From: Betaproteobacteria bacterium
GTDB taxonomy: Bacteria > Pseudomonadota > Gammaproteobacteria > Burkholderiales > SG8-41
Assembly (NCBI GenBank): GCA_025353085.1
Contig: JANXRI010000142.1
Location: 1-20,809, forward strand
Length of the DNA: 20,809 bases
Direction of reading: 5' to 3'
The position numbers and the translations under genes were made by a program. Positions within the stretch are counted from its first letter, which is position 1. Every line of letters begins with the position of its first letter. A model generated the notes under the pieces. The model had not been told where the DNA came from. It worked only from the letters and a program-made list of their open reading frames with translations, and ran no database searches. Shown here one piece after another: positions 8,367 through 16,720 of this stretch.

Positions 8367-9125
8367 ATGGCGAGCATCGAAGCCCACAATGTGTGCAAAA
8401 CCTACCCGAGCCGCGATGGCGACGTGGTGGCGCTAGACAACGTCTCGCTCAAGGTGACCGATTCCGAGTTCGTCAGCATCCTGGGCCCGAGCGGATGCGG
8501 CAAGAGCACGCTGCTGCGCATACTCGACGGCCTGACCAAAGCCGACAGCGGCACGCTGCTGATGGACGGCAGGCCGATCGAGCGGCCGACGCAGGAACGC
8601 GGTTTCGTGTTCCAGTCGTTCAACCTTTTTCCGTGGCGCACGGTGCGCGGCAATATCGAGTTCGGAATGGAAATCAAGGGCGTGCCGAAAAGCGAGCGGC
8701 ACAGCGTGGCGCAGCGTCTGGTCGAGCTCGTGGGCCTCACGGGATTTGAGCGCAAGTATCCGCATGAGCTTTCGGGCGGCATGCAGCAACGCGTGGGCAT
8801 CGCGCGCGCGCTCGCGATCGATCCCGCGGTGCTGCTGATGGACGAGCCGTTCGGCGCACTCGATGCGCAGACGCGCGAGGACATGCAGGACGAGTTGTTG
8901 CGCGTGTGGGCCGCTGCGCGCAAGACCGTGCTATTCGTGACGCACAGCATCGAGGAAGCGATCTATCTGTCGGATCGCGTGTTGATCATGACGCCGCGGC
9001 CCGGGCGCATCCTGGCGGATATCCATGTCCCGTTCACGCGGCCGCGCAGCGAATCGCACCGCACGCTACCCGAGTTCTCGGCGCTGCGGCACGACATCCA
9101 CTCGCGCCTTAAAGCCGTTCGATAA
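8367..9125 (+). CDS. ABC importer ATPase (SsuB/TauB type)
   Basis: 252 residues from ATG 8367; an in-frame TTG at 8355 overlaps the preceding stop and would add only four residues. All ATPase motifs are intact: Walker A GPSGCGKS (40-47), Q-loop glutamine in VFQ (83), signature LSGGMQQR (135-142), Walker B VLLMDE (155-160), D-loop GALDA and switch histidine in VTH (193). The FNLFPWRTV segment after the Q-loop is typical of the nitrate/sulfonate/taurine importer group. It is the last gene of the plus-strand operon and supplies energy to the permease pair. The stop lies 9 bp from the stop of the convergent hydantoinase A gene. A 6-bp inverted repeat (9112-9117 with 9131-9136) spans both stops but has no T-run, so I do not call a terminator. 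Confidence 0.96.
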   Translation: MASIEAHNVCKTYPSRDGDVVALDNVSLKVTDSEFVSILGPSGCGKSTLLRILDGLTKADSGTLLMDGRPIERPTQERGFVFQSFNLFPWRTVRGNIEFGMEIKGVPKSERHSVAQRLVELVGLTGFERKYPHELSGGMQQRVGIARALAIDPAVLLMDEPFGALDAQTREDMQDELLRVWAAARKTVLFVTHSIEEAIYLSDRVLIMTPRPGRILADIHVPFTRPRSESHRTLPEFSALRHDIHSRLKAVR

Positions 9126-9134
9126 ACGCCCGGC

Positions 9135-11279
9135 TTAGCAGACGCGACGCGCTTTGTGCTTGCCGCCGGCGAGCCTCACGCGCAGGTTGCAATACTGGTC
9201 GACTTCGATCGCGGCATCCGGGCCCAGCACGACGGTAGACTCGTGCTCCTCAATGACGGCGGGTCCCATCAACCGCGCACCCGCGCGCAGTGCGTAACGG
9301 TCGTAAATCGGGCAGTTCACAAAAGCGCCTGCTTCGGGCATGAATACTTTGCGCTGTCCCTTGAGGGCCTTGACCCTGGCGCCGCCGTCCGGCTGGTGCA
9401 CCGTGTCCATCTTCACTTTCGGCGCCGGGCCCTTGACGATCACACGCCAACTCACGATTTCAACCGGCACATCGCGATTCAATCGATGGTAGCGCGCCTT
9501 ATATAAATCGAAGAACCGCTGCTTGGCCTTGACCAGCTCGCGCTTGCCGAGCGCGCCTTTGATCGGCACGGACAGCTCGAAACTCTGCCCGGCAAAGCGC
9601 ATGTTCGCTTCGATAACGGTGCTGAGCTTGGCCATTGCCACTCCGCAGGTCGCGACCAGCGCTTTACCTGCTGCTGCCATTTCACGCAGAAAGGCGTTGA
9701 TGCGAACCGCATCGGCGGATTCGAGCGGCGCGAGATCGGCGCGGATCATTTCGAACGAAGGCGCCGTGACCAGGAAGCCGAACGCCGACATCACACCGGC
9801 GCGCAGCGGGTAGAAAATCGTCTTGATGCCGAGAATTTTCGCGACGCGGTAGGCGTGCACCGGCCCGGCGCCGCCATACGCGATCAATGTGTATTCGCGC
9901 GGATCCTTGCCGCGCTCAAGGCAATGCACCTTTGCCGCGCGCGCCATATTTTCGTTCACGATCTCGTGCACGCCCCACGCGGCGCGCAATACGGATACGC
10001 CAAGCGGTTTTGCCACATGCTCGTCGATTGCACGCGCGGCCGCCTCGCGGTCGAGCGGCATCTGTCCGCCGAGAAAGTATTGTGGATCGAGGTAACCGAG
10101 GAATAGGTCCGCGTCGGTCACCGTTGGCGCCGCACCGCCCAGGCCGTAACACGCAGGACCAGGGTCGGAACCCGCGCTGCCAGGGCCTACCTTGAGCAGA
10201 CCCAGCTTGCTGACGCCCGCGATGCTGCCGCCGCCCGCGCCGATTTCTATCATTTCGATGACCGGAATCTTGAGCGGCAGGCCGCTGCCTTTGGCAAACC
10301 GGAACACGCGGTCGACCTCGAACTCAGTTGACTGCTCGGGCTTGCCCTCATCGATCACGCAAACCTTGGCAGTGGTCCCCCCCATGTCGAGCGCGATCAC
10401 TTTATCCATGCCGGCGGCCGCCGCATAAAACGCCGAGGCCATCGCGCCGCCCGCGGGCCCCGATTCAATCAAGCGCACCGGATAGCGATTGGCGGTTTCG
10501 CAACTGACGATGCCGCCATCGGAAGTCATGATGGACAACGGCGCCGAAATTCCTTCGCCTTTGAGCCCGGCAGCGAGACGATCGAGGTAACCGCGTATCG
10601 CCGGCTGCACGTACGCGTTGGCGGCGGTCGTGCTCGCGCGTTCATACTCGCGAATATCGGGCATCACGTCGGACGACAGCGAGATGGGGACGCGCGGAAG
10701 TTCCCGTTTGATCAGGGCCGCGAGTGCGCGTTCATGCTGCGGGTTCCTGAATGCATGCAACAAGCAGATGGCGATCGCGTCGACGCCTTGCTTTTTGATT
10801 TCGGCGATGACCTCGCGGGCCTGGGCAAGCGCGAGCGGAACAGCGACCTTGCCGGTGTAGTCGATGCGCTCGTCGATTTCGAACACGTGCTTGCGCGGCA
10901 CCAGTGCCGCGGGCAACTCGAGATTGATGTCGTAGATGTCGAAGCGGCTTTCGCGCCCCATTTCCAGCACGTCGCGGAATCCGCGTGTAACCAGGAGCAC
11001 AGTCCTGCCGCCTTTTCTCTGGATCAGCGCGTTGGTGGCCAGCGTCGTGCCATGAATCACGCGCTCGATCGCGGCAGGTGAACCGGGGATACTCGCCGCG
11101 AGCTGGCGCACGCCGTCGAGCACCGCTTGCGTGAGGTCTTTGTAATTGGTCAAGACCTTGGCGGCATGCACTTCGCCGCTCGACGTATTCATAAGCGCGA
11201 AATCGGTGAACGTGCCGCCGATATCCACGCCCAGCGCAAACCGCGCGCGCCGTGTAGCTCCCTGCTGGCGAATTTTCAT
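9135..11279 (-). CDS. hyuA: Hydantoinase/oxoprolinase family protein, subunit A
   Basis: 714 residues, normal for HyuA (N-methylhydantoinase/acetone-carboxylase-like beta chain family). These proteins use ATP to phosphorylate and open a cyclic amide (hydantoin, 5-oxoproline, lactam) or activate a related substrate, together with HyuB. Visible motifs are the N-terminal phosphate loop DIGGTFTDF (19-27), IHGTTLATNALIQRKGG (about 75-90), the second acetate-kinase-like loop LDMGGTTAKVCV (about 294-305), EIGAGGGSIA and DPGPACYGLGG with PTVTDADLFLGYL. The start ATG 11279 is 16 bp after the hyuB stop, with a poor ribosome site, suggesting coupling. It is the last gene of the long minus-strand operon. 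The true substrate is unknown; the neighbouring AtuA, MmgE/PrpD and Bug genes point to a carboxylated compound. Confidence 0.93.
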   Translation of the reverse strand: MKIRQQGATRRARFALGVDIGGTFTDFALMNTSSGEVHAAKVLTNYKDLTQAVLDGVRQLAASIPGSPAAIERVIHGTTLATNALIQRKGGRTVLLVTRGFRDVLEMGRESRFDIYDINLELPAALVPRKHVFEIDERIDYTGKVAVPLALAQAREVIAEIKKQGVDAIAICLLHAFRNPQHERALAALIKRELPRVPISLSSDVMPDIREYERASTTAANAYVQPAIRGYLDRLAAGLKGEGISAPLSIMTSDGGIVSCETANRYPVRLIESGPAGGAMASAFYAAAAGMDKVIALDMGGTTAKVCVIDEGKPEQSTEFEVDRVFRFAKGSGLPLKIPVIEMIEIGAGGGSIAGVSKLGLLKVGPGSAGSDPGPACYGLGGAAPTVTDADLFLGYLDPQYFLGGQMPLDREAAARAIDEHVAKPLGVSVLRAAWGVHEIVNENMARAAKVHCLERGKDPREYTLIAYGGAGPVHAYRVAKILGIKTIFYPLRAGVMSAFGFLVTAPSFEMIRADLAPLESADAVRINAFLREMAAAGKALVATCGVAMAKLSTVIEANMRFAGQSFELSVPIKGALGKRELVKAKQRFFDLYKARYHRLNRDVPVEIVSWRVIVKGPAPKVKMDTVHQPDGGARVKALKGQRKVFMPEAGAFVNCPIYDRYALRAGARLMGPAVIEEHESTVVLGPDAAIEVDQYCNLRVRLAGGKHKARRVC

Positions 11280-11295
11280 GGCGTTTTTCGGACCG

Positions 11296-12975
11296 CTATT
11301 TGACCGACGCTGCAGCGCGCGGCAAAGCGTAATCCCTGACCGCGGATTCGATAGTCACGATGCCGTTTTCGATGTCGCGCATCAGCGCCGCTGTTTCACG
11401 TTCTCGAGCCGGATACATGCCGCCCGAACCCGGCACGATCAGACGCATGACGTCACCGCGATGCATCACGCGCGGGGTTTTGTCCGGGATTGGTTTGTCA
11501 TTCATGAGCAGCGCGCCTGCGGCGCCGGGCAGCGCGCCCCGCAACCCGCCCGGCGGTGTGCTCAATTTTCCATGAACTGCGCGCACTGTCAGCGGCGTGG
11601 CGGACACCGACTCAAACGCGAACTCCTGTCCGCAGCCGCCGCGATAACGGCCGGCGCCGCCGGAATCGGGCCGTATGCGCTTGTAGAGCACGCGCACGGG
11701 AATCGTTGCTTCGAGTATTTCCACCGGCAGGTTTGACGAGTTGGCGGGGAAGCTCATGCAATGCAGGCCGTCCTTGCTGCCGCGCGCACCCATGCCGCCC
11801 ATGATGAACATGACATCCGAATATGGCCGGTCGGCTTCGTCGCGACCGGCGAAATCGACCAGAAACTTGTTGCCCGACTCCGCCAGTATCTGATCCTTGA
11901 TCACATCTTTCAGCGCGTCGATGATCGCGTCCGGAATGTAATGGCCGCTGCTCGGTTTCATGCGCACCGGCGCGGGAAATCGCGGGTTCAGAAAGGACCC
12001 GGGCGGCGCGGTGACCTGGATAGGCGAGAAAGTGCCTTCGTTGTTGGGCACATGCGGCCCCGCGAGACACTTGATGGTGTACGTGCTCCACACCGCCGTA
12101 TACACGAGCGTGCAATTGATGCCCTGGTCGCTCTGCGGCGAGCTGCCGGCAAAATCGACCTTCACATTCCCGTCGCGCACTTCGACCCGCGCATGGATGT
12201 GCAGCGGCTGCGCGAATCCGTCGACACTTGTACTGCCTTGGTAGATGCCGTCCGGTATGGTCTCGCGTATGCCCTGCCGCATCGCGTGACGGGATTTGCG
12301 CAGGATCGCATCGGCGAGCCCGGAGAGATCGCTCATGCGTTGTTCCGCCAGAAACTCAGAAAGCTTCGCCTCCATCACCCGGCACCCGACGACCAATGCC
12401 CGCACATCGCCGAGCACCTGGTGCGGCACCCGCACATTGGCGCCGAGCATTGCGAAAAATACCGGATTCTCGCGACCGCCTTCCATCGCTTTCACCGGCG
12501 GAATGATCAGGCCCTCTTCATAAACTTCCCGCGGCGGTCCCGACAGACACCCGCCGATGTCCGCCATGTGCGCCATGCACTCCGCAAAGCCGACGAGCCG
12601 CCCCTTGTGGAACAACGGCGCCACGACTGCGACGTCGTTCAAATGGCCCATCACCCACCACGGATTGTTGGTCGCCAGCACGTCGCCGGGTTTTAGCGAG
12701 TTGGCGGGAAAATATTTGAGTAATTCTTTGACCGCGATCGAAATCGTTCCCGTCTTGGACGCGATGCTCACGTCGGCCGCGACCAGTCGGCCTTTGGGAT
12801 CGAGCAACAAAGCGCCGAAGTCGCGCCCCTCCACGACGACTTTGGACATCGAGGTGCGGATCACCGCATACGCCGCCTCATCCACCACCGTGATCAGCCG
12901 GTTCCACAGAACTTCGAGATCGATCGGATCGAAATGCGTTTTTCCACGGCGTGCCGTACTGCGCTTTAAAGTCAT
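11296..12975 (-). CDS. hyuB: Hydantoinase/oxoprolinase family protein, subunit B
   Basis: 559 residues, within the usual HyuB range. The N-terminal DPIDLEVLWNRL matches the family opening, followed by ATNNPWWVMGHLNDVAVVAP (about 101-120) and HMADIGG (136-142), which keeps the HxxDxGG pattern thought to contribute to the metal or active site. Later features are a SGHYIPDAIIDALKD stretch and a C-terminal glycine-rich SGGAGRYRGGCGQEF. The start ATG 12975 has no clear Shine-Dalgarno. It precedes hyuA, the reverse of the more familiar A-B order. The 105-bp gap to the Bug gene upstream (12976-13080) shows no gene or clear terminator, so I keep it in the same operon, though an internal promoter is possible. 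Confidence 0.93.
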   Translation of the reverse strand: MTLKRSTARRGKTHFDPIDLEVLWNRLITVVDEAAYAVIRTSMSKVVVEGRDFGALLLDPKGRLVAADVSIASKTGTISIAVKELLKYFPANSLKPGDVLATNNPWWVMGHLNDVAVVAPLFHKGRLVGFAECMAHMADIGGCLSGPPREVYEEGLIIPPVKAMEGGRENPVFFAMLGANVRVPHQVLGDVRALVVGCRVMEAKLSEFLAEQRMSDLSGLADAILRKSRHAMRQGIRETIPDGIYQGSTSVDGFAQPLHIHARVEVRDGNVKVDFAGSSPQSDQGINCTLVYTAVWSTYTIKCLAGPHVPNNEGTFSPIQVTAPPGSFLNPRFPAPVRMKPSSGHYIPDAIIDALKDVIKDQILAESGNKFLVDFAGRDEADRPYSDVMFIMGGMGARGSKDGLHCMSFPANSSNLPVEILEATIPVRVLYKRIRPDSGGAGRYRGGCGQEFAFESVSATPLTVRAVHGKLSTPPGGLRGALPGAAGALLMNDKPIPDKTPRVMHRGDVMRLIVPGSGGMYPARERETAALMRDIENGIVTIESAVRDYALPRAAASVK

Positions 12976-13080
12976 CGTTGGATTCTGTTTAAGTCGTGCG
13001 GGAGAGGAACGCGCAAAGTGTAGCGTGTATGCGCCGGGCGGAACAGAGAGACTTCAACCGGATAGGCCACATGCTGAACA

Positions 13081-14064
13081 TCATTGTGAAATCAGCCGCG
13101 CTTCTCTGGCGAGTTTGGACCAGCGTCGCATATCGGTCTGCAAAAAATCGGCAAACTCTTTGGTCGAGCGCAGCGGCGATGAATCGAGTCCATAGCTCAG
13201 CAACTTCTCCTGCGTTTCACTACTCGACAATATCTGGACGATTTCCTGATTGAGCCGCGCGATGATTGCAGCCGGCACGTCGGCGCGCGCCATGATGCCG
13301 AACCAGGCGGTGATATCGAAATCCGCGAAACCGGCTTCGGCTATCGTCGGCACGTCGGGCGCCAACGCGGACCGCTTCGCGCTCGAAATGCCCAGCGCTC
13401 TTAAGCGCCCCGCTTTAACCTGCGGCAGGACCGACACGACATTGGCGAATCCGCAGGTGACCTGTCCGCCGAGCAGATCGTTCAACGCCGGTGCGTTGCC
13501 CTTATAGGGCACATGCAGCAATTTTATTTGCGCCGCGCTCGACAGCGCCTCCATCGCCAAATGCCCCGACGTGCCAGCGCCCGACGATGCATAAGCCAAT
13601 TGCCCCGGGTGCGCTTTGGCCAGTGCGATAAATTCGCGCACACTGTGCACCGGCAGCGAAGGATGTACGACCATTACCTGGCCGGCGTTGGCGATCAGCG
13701 CGATCGGCTGAAACTCCTTCGCAAAGTCGTACGGCAGGTGCGGATTGAGCGCCTGGTTGATCGCATTCGTGCTGGTCGCCATCAGCAATGTGTATCCGTC
13801 CGCCGGTGCTTTAGCCGCCGCTTCCGTGCCGATCTGCGCGCTCGCGCCCGGCCGATTTTCGACTACCACGCCCTGCTTGAGCGCCGCCGTCAGGCGCTCT
13901 GCAACAAGGCGGCCGACGATATCCGTGGAGCCGCCCGCCGGATACGGCATCATCAAGCGCAGCGGCTTGATCGGGTACGGTTGCGCGTGACACGCGGCGC
14001 TTGCCCACGCGGCCAGCGCCACGCACGCGCACGCGTGGACGTTACGCAAAGGCCGCGCGCTCAT
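13081..14064 (-). CDS. Bug/TctC-family periplasmic substrate-binding protein
   Basis: 327 residues from ATG 14064, which overlaps the TGA of the MmgE/PrpD gene as ATGA. The frame stays open for about 890 bp upstream, but that stretch lies antiframe inside the MmgE/PrpD gene and would bury the signal peptide, so I reject the longer form. The signal peptide is ACVALAAWASAACHAQ, with mature protein from about QPYPIKPLRLMM. Family blocks are PYPAGGSTDIVGR, VVVENRPGASAQIGTE, APADGYTLLMATS, LLHVPYKGNAPALNDLLGGQ and PTIAEAGFADF. It is likely a periplasmic carboxylate binder. Tight coupling to an MmgE/PrpD enzyme suggests the ligand is that enzyme's substrate or a precursor. Confidence 0.93.
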   Translation of the reverse strand: MSARPLRNVHACACVALAAWASAACHAQPYPIKPLRLMMPYPAGGSTDIVGRLVAERLTAALKQGVVVENRPGASAQIGTEAAAKAPADGYTLLMATSTNAINQALNPHLPYDFAKEFQPIALIANAGQVMVVHPSLPVHSVREFIALAKAHPGQLAYASSGAGTSGHLAMEALSSAAQIKLLHVPYKGNAPALNDLLGGQVTCGFANVVSVLPQVKAGRLRALGISSAKRSALAPDVPTIAEAGFADFDITAWFGIMARADVPAAIIARLNQEIVQILSSSETQEKLLSYGLDSSPLRSTKEFADFLQTDMRRWSKLAREARLISQ

Positions 14065-15419
14065 GCGCCCGCCAGCTCGGTGCCCAGCGCGCGCACGTTT
14101 TTTATTTCGGCTATGCCGCGCAACATCTCCAGCGCGGCTTGAGCGCGCCGCGCACCCAAGGCGGGCATGCATTGACTCAGAAACTTGGCGTCGACCGCGC
14201 CGCGCGGAATTGGCGCCTCGCGGCCCGGCGGATATTCGCTCAACAGCGAATACGTTTGCCCACCTTGCATATTGACGGTGACGCGATGCGGCCAGGCGCG
14301 TGGAAAATCCGCTTCGAGTGCCGGATCGTGCACAACCCTCACCTTCTGCATCAGCGCGAGCGCCTGCGCGTCGCCGGATTTGTAATTGATGATCTCGGCG
14401 AGATCGACTTTTCCTTTCACCATCGCCAGCGACACCGCGTATTGATGACTGACGACGGCGTCGAACGACGTGTTCAGTTGCGGACGGTCCGACACTTCGA
14501 TCGATTGCCTGAACGTGGCAACGGAAATGTTCTTGATGCGTGTCGGGTCGATCGCATGCCGGCGTTTCAATTCGAGCGCCGCCTCGATCGGGCCATGCGC
14601 GAAGCGGCACGTAGGATAGGGCTTGATCGTGATCTTGGCGAATTCGTAATCCCGGCCGAGCCCGTCGACGAGACGGTCGAGATTGCGCTCGCGCGCCATC
14701 ACCGCGCAAAAACCCAGCGGCCCCTCGAGAATGGCGGCCGGTCCGCGCACGCCTTCGGCGCGCAACTGCGCCACCATGACGCCCGATTGCGCCGACCGCG
14801 CGCCGTGAAAAGCCGAATCGAGCATCGAGCCGTCGATCTGATGCTGGCGCAAACCGCCGGCCGCAGCACCGGCGAGGCCGAAGGCTTCTGCGGTCTCGAC
14901 CGGCCCCAACTTCAGCAAACGCGAGGCCGCAGCCGCCGCGCCAAACACTGCGCAAGTGCCCGTGTTGTGAAATCCGGCGGCATAGTGGCTCGGGCTTACC
15001 GCGGCCGCGACCCGCGCCGCGACTTCATAGCCGGCGATCACCGCGGACAGAAAAGTCTCGCCGTCTATCTCGTGCTTGTCGGCTAGCGCCAGGGCTGCCG
15101 CTATCACTGGCGTGCCGGTATGCAGGGTGCCCGGCTCATAGGTATCGTCAAAGGTATGTATTCGTCCATGCAGCGCGTTAATGAAAGCAGCGCTCGGCGC
15201 GGGCAACCGCTGACTGGTGCCGATTACCGCCGCATCGTCACCCGCGCCCCAGAGTGACGTTGTCCGCCGCGCGCCGACGCACGCCTCTATCCCGATTCCC
15301 GAATACATGACGCCGATCGCGTCGACCACGTGGTCGACAACTTTCTCGCGCAATGCAACGGGCAATTCGCGCCAGTTGACAGTGGCGGAAAATGCAGCCA
15401 ATGCCTTGCCGTGTTCCAT
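14061..15419 (-). CDS. MmgE/PrpD-family enzyme (polycarboxylate lyase/epimerase type)
   Basis: 452 residues, full length for the MmgE/PrpD family, whose characterised members include 2-methylcitrate dehydratase, cis-aconitate decarboxylase and iminodisuccinate epimerase. Visible blocks are ALHGRIHTFDDTYEPG (catalytic-type Asp pair), AAGFHNTGTCAVFGAA with the conserved His, SAFHGARSAQSG, and IKPYPTCRFAHGPIEAAL. In the SAFHG block a serine stands where cis-aconitate decarboxylase and the second copy in this window have lysine, so the reaction probably differs from both. The start ATG 15419 follows AGGAA at good spacing. It is cytoplasmic, 15 bp after a Bug gene and overlapping the next Bug gene. 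The substrate is probably a small di- or tricarboxylate (inference). Confidence 0.93.
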   Translation of the reverse strand: MEHGKALAAFSATVNWRELPVALREKVVDHVVDAIGVMYSGIGIEACVGARRTTSLWGAGDDAAVIGTSQRLPAPSAAFINALHGRIHTFDDTYEPGTLHTGTPVIAAALALADKHEIDGETFLSAVIAGYEVAARVAAAVSPSHYAAGFHNTGTCAVFGAAAAASRLLKLGPVETAEAFGLAGAAAGGLRQHQIDGSMLDSAFHGARSAQSGVMVAQLRAEGVRGPAAILEGPLGFCAVMARERNLDRLVDGLGRDYEFAKITIKPYPTCRFAHGPIEAALELKRRHAIDPTRIKNISVATFRQSIEVSDRPQLNTSFDAVVSHQYAVSLAMVKGKVDLAEIINYKSGDAQALALMQKVRVVHDPALEADFPRAWPHRVTVNMQGGQTYSLLSEYPPGREAPIPRGAVDAKFLSQCMPALGARRAQAALEMLRGIAEIKNVRALGTELAGA

Positions 15420-15434
15420 GCGGATTCCTAAACT

Positions 15435-16397
15435 CTAAAGGTCCAGCGTCGGCACGAGTTTGCGCCAGCGCTCGATGTCGTTTCTCATGTATTGCGCGAA
15501 CTCCTCGGGCGTGCTGCCGATGACCTCGGCGCCTTCGGACACCAGGCGGTCGCGCACGTCCGGAGTCTTGATCGCCTTGACCAACTCGCGATTCAGTATC
15601 GCCACGATTTGCGCTGAAGTTCCCGCGGGCAGCAAAGCGCCGTACCAGGACGCGGCTTCGTAACCGGGAAGCCCGGCTTCGGCAACCGTCGGCAAGTCGG
15701 GCAGCAGAGGCAGCCTTTTCGCGCTCGTCACTGCGAGCGCGCGCAAGCGGCCCGACTTGGCGAGCGCCATGACTGAAATCAGGTTGTTGAACATCATTTG
15801 CACATGCCCGCCCGTGAGATCTATGACAGCGGGCGTGCCGCCCTTGTACGGCACGTGCGTTATGTTGATCTTCGCCATCGATTTGAAAAGCTCTCCGGCA
15901 AGATGGGTCGCCGACGCGGCACCGGCTGACGCAAAGAGCAGTTCGCCTGGCCGCTTGCGCGCGAGCGCCACCAGCTCGCGCACCGATTTCGCGGGAACGC
16001 TCGGATGCACGACCAGCAGGTAAGGCGATATCGCGAGCAGCGAAACTTCGGAAAAATCCTTCACCGGATCATATTTGAGATTTTTTTGCACGCTCGCATT
16101 GATCGCGTGGCTGTTGGTCACCATCAGGAACGTATAACCGTCGGGCGGCGCTTTGGCCGTCAATTCGGAGCCTATCATCGTGCCTGCGCCCGCACGGTTG
16201 TCCGCCACCACCGGCTGACCCAATGACTCGGCGAGTTTTTGGCCCAGCGCACGGCCAATGGTATCGACCCCGCCGCCGGGCGCGGCGGGAATAATCATGC
16301 GGATCGGTTTGACGGGATACGATTGCGCGATGCCTTGCTGCGAAACTACTGAAGCAAACATTAGCAATACAAACTTATCTAAAGGCACAGTGGTCAC
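15435..16397 (-). CDS. Bug/TctC-family periplasmic substrate-binding protein
   Basis: 320 residues if started at GTG 16397. A second in-frame GTG at 16388 is better placed behind AGGTGA (5-nt spacer) and would give 317 residues; there is no ATG choice upstream, because a stop lies two codons before 16397. The signal peptide has a weakly charged front (PLDK), a core FVLLMFASVV and cleavage after GIAQ. Mature blocks are YPVKPIRMIIPAAPGGGVD, VVADNRAGAGTMIGSE, PPDGYTFLMVTNSH, ITHVPYKGGTPAVIDLTGG and PTVAEAGLPGYEA. It lies 9 bp after DUF4387 and 15 bp before MmgE/PrpD, so it should be made with both. Presumed role: capture of the operon's carboxylate substrate in the periplasm. Confidence 0.93.
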   Translation of the reverse strand: MTTVPLDKFVLLMFASVVSQQGIAQSYPVKPIRMIIPAAPGGGVDTIGRALGQKLAESLGQPVVADNRAGAGTMIGSELTAKAPPDGYTFLMVTNSHAINASVQKNLKYDPVKDFSEVSLLAISPYLLVVHPSVPAKSVRELVALARKRPGELLFASAGAASATHLAGELFKSMAKINITHVPYKGGTPAVIDLTGGHVQMMFNNLISVMALAKSGRLRALAVTSAKRLPLLPDLPTVAEAGLPGYEAASWYGALLPAGTSAQIVAILNRELVKAIKTPDVRDRLVSEGAEVIGSTPEEFAQYMRNDIERWRKLVPTLDL

Positions 16398-16406
16398 CTG
16401 CTACGC

Positions 16407-16718
16407 CTAAAGCGGTATTTCGACGTCAAGCATCGGGGCGTGCTGCTGTGCGCCGTACACGTCCGTGTCGCCCAAATCGCCCGACGAGATACGCCGCGGA
16501 ATGGTTCCTTTGAACGCAAACGCTGCGGGATATGGCGTGAACAAAACGTCTTTCACATCGACGTTGTATAACGTCGCGAACAATTGCTCGCACAACACGC
16601 CGCTCTTCAGCACCTTATCGTACATTTCCCGGGTGTCGAACATGACGTCGATGGTGACTTCAAACGGCCCCGCATTCTTGCTTTTGCAGACCTTTGCAAT
16701 TGCGGAGAGCTTGGCCAT
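16407..16718 (-). CDS. DUF4387 protein, small partner of the AtuA-family protein
   Basis: 103 residues from ATG 16718, the same length as the copy at 5416-5727. A longer reading from farther upstream overlaps the AtuA-family gene and lacks family similarity, so I reject it. GGAGGTG precedes the start and the upstream stop is only 2 bp away, implying translational coupling. It carries KVCKSKNAGP near the start and SSGDLGDTDVYGAQQHAP near the end, ending in LDVEIPL. By eye about 65 of 103 positions match the other copy. Function is unknown, and the conserved Asp/Thr/His/Gln cluster at the C-terminus is the natural candidate for a catalytic or interface site. Probably a cytoplasmic small subunit of the adjacent 457-residue protein. 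Confidence 0.9.
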   Translation of the reverse strand: MAKLSAIAKVCKSKNAGPFEVTIDVMFDTREMYDKVLKSGVLCEQLFATLYNVDVKDVLFTPYPAAFAFKGTIPRRISSGDLGDTDVYGAQQHAPMLDVEIPL

Positions 16719-16720
16719 GA

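Noticed and set aside
9111..9137. Possible bidirectional terminator between the convergent ATPase and hyuA genes
   Set aside because: The 6-bp stem AAGCCG/CGGCTT with a 13-nt loop is weak and neither side has a T-run.
11761..12696. Plus-strand open frame of 311 codons opposite hyuB
   Set aside because: No motif and His/Arg-rich composition; the hyuB frame is intact and conserved throughout.
14065..14955. Upstream extension of the Bug gene at 13081 by almost 300 codons
   Set aside because: The extension lies inside the MmgE/PrpD gene in another frame, is Arg/Ala-rich without motifs, and would place the signal peptide in the middle of the protein.
14001..15086. Plus-strand open frame of 361 codons opposite the MmgE/PrpD gene
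   Set aside because: Low-complexity Arg/Ala/His composition and no recognisable domain; the opposite strand has a complete, motif-bearing gene.
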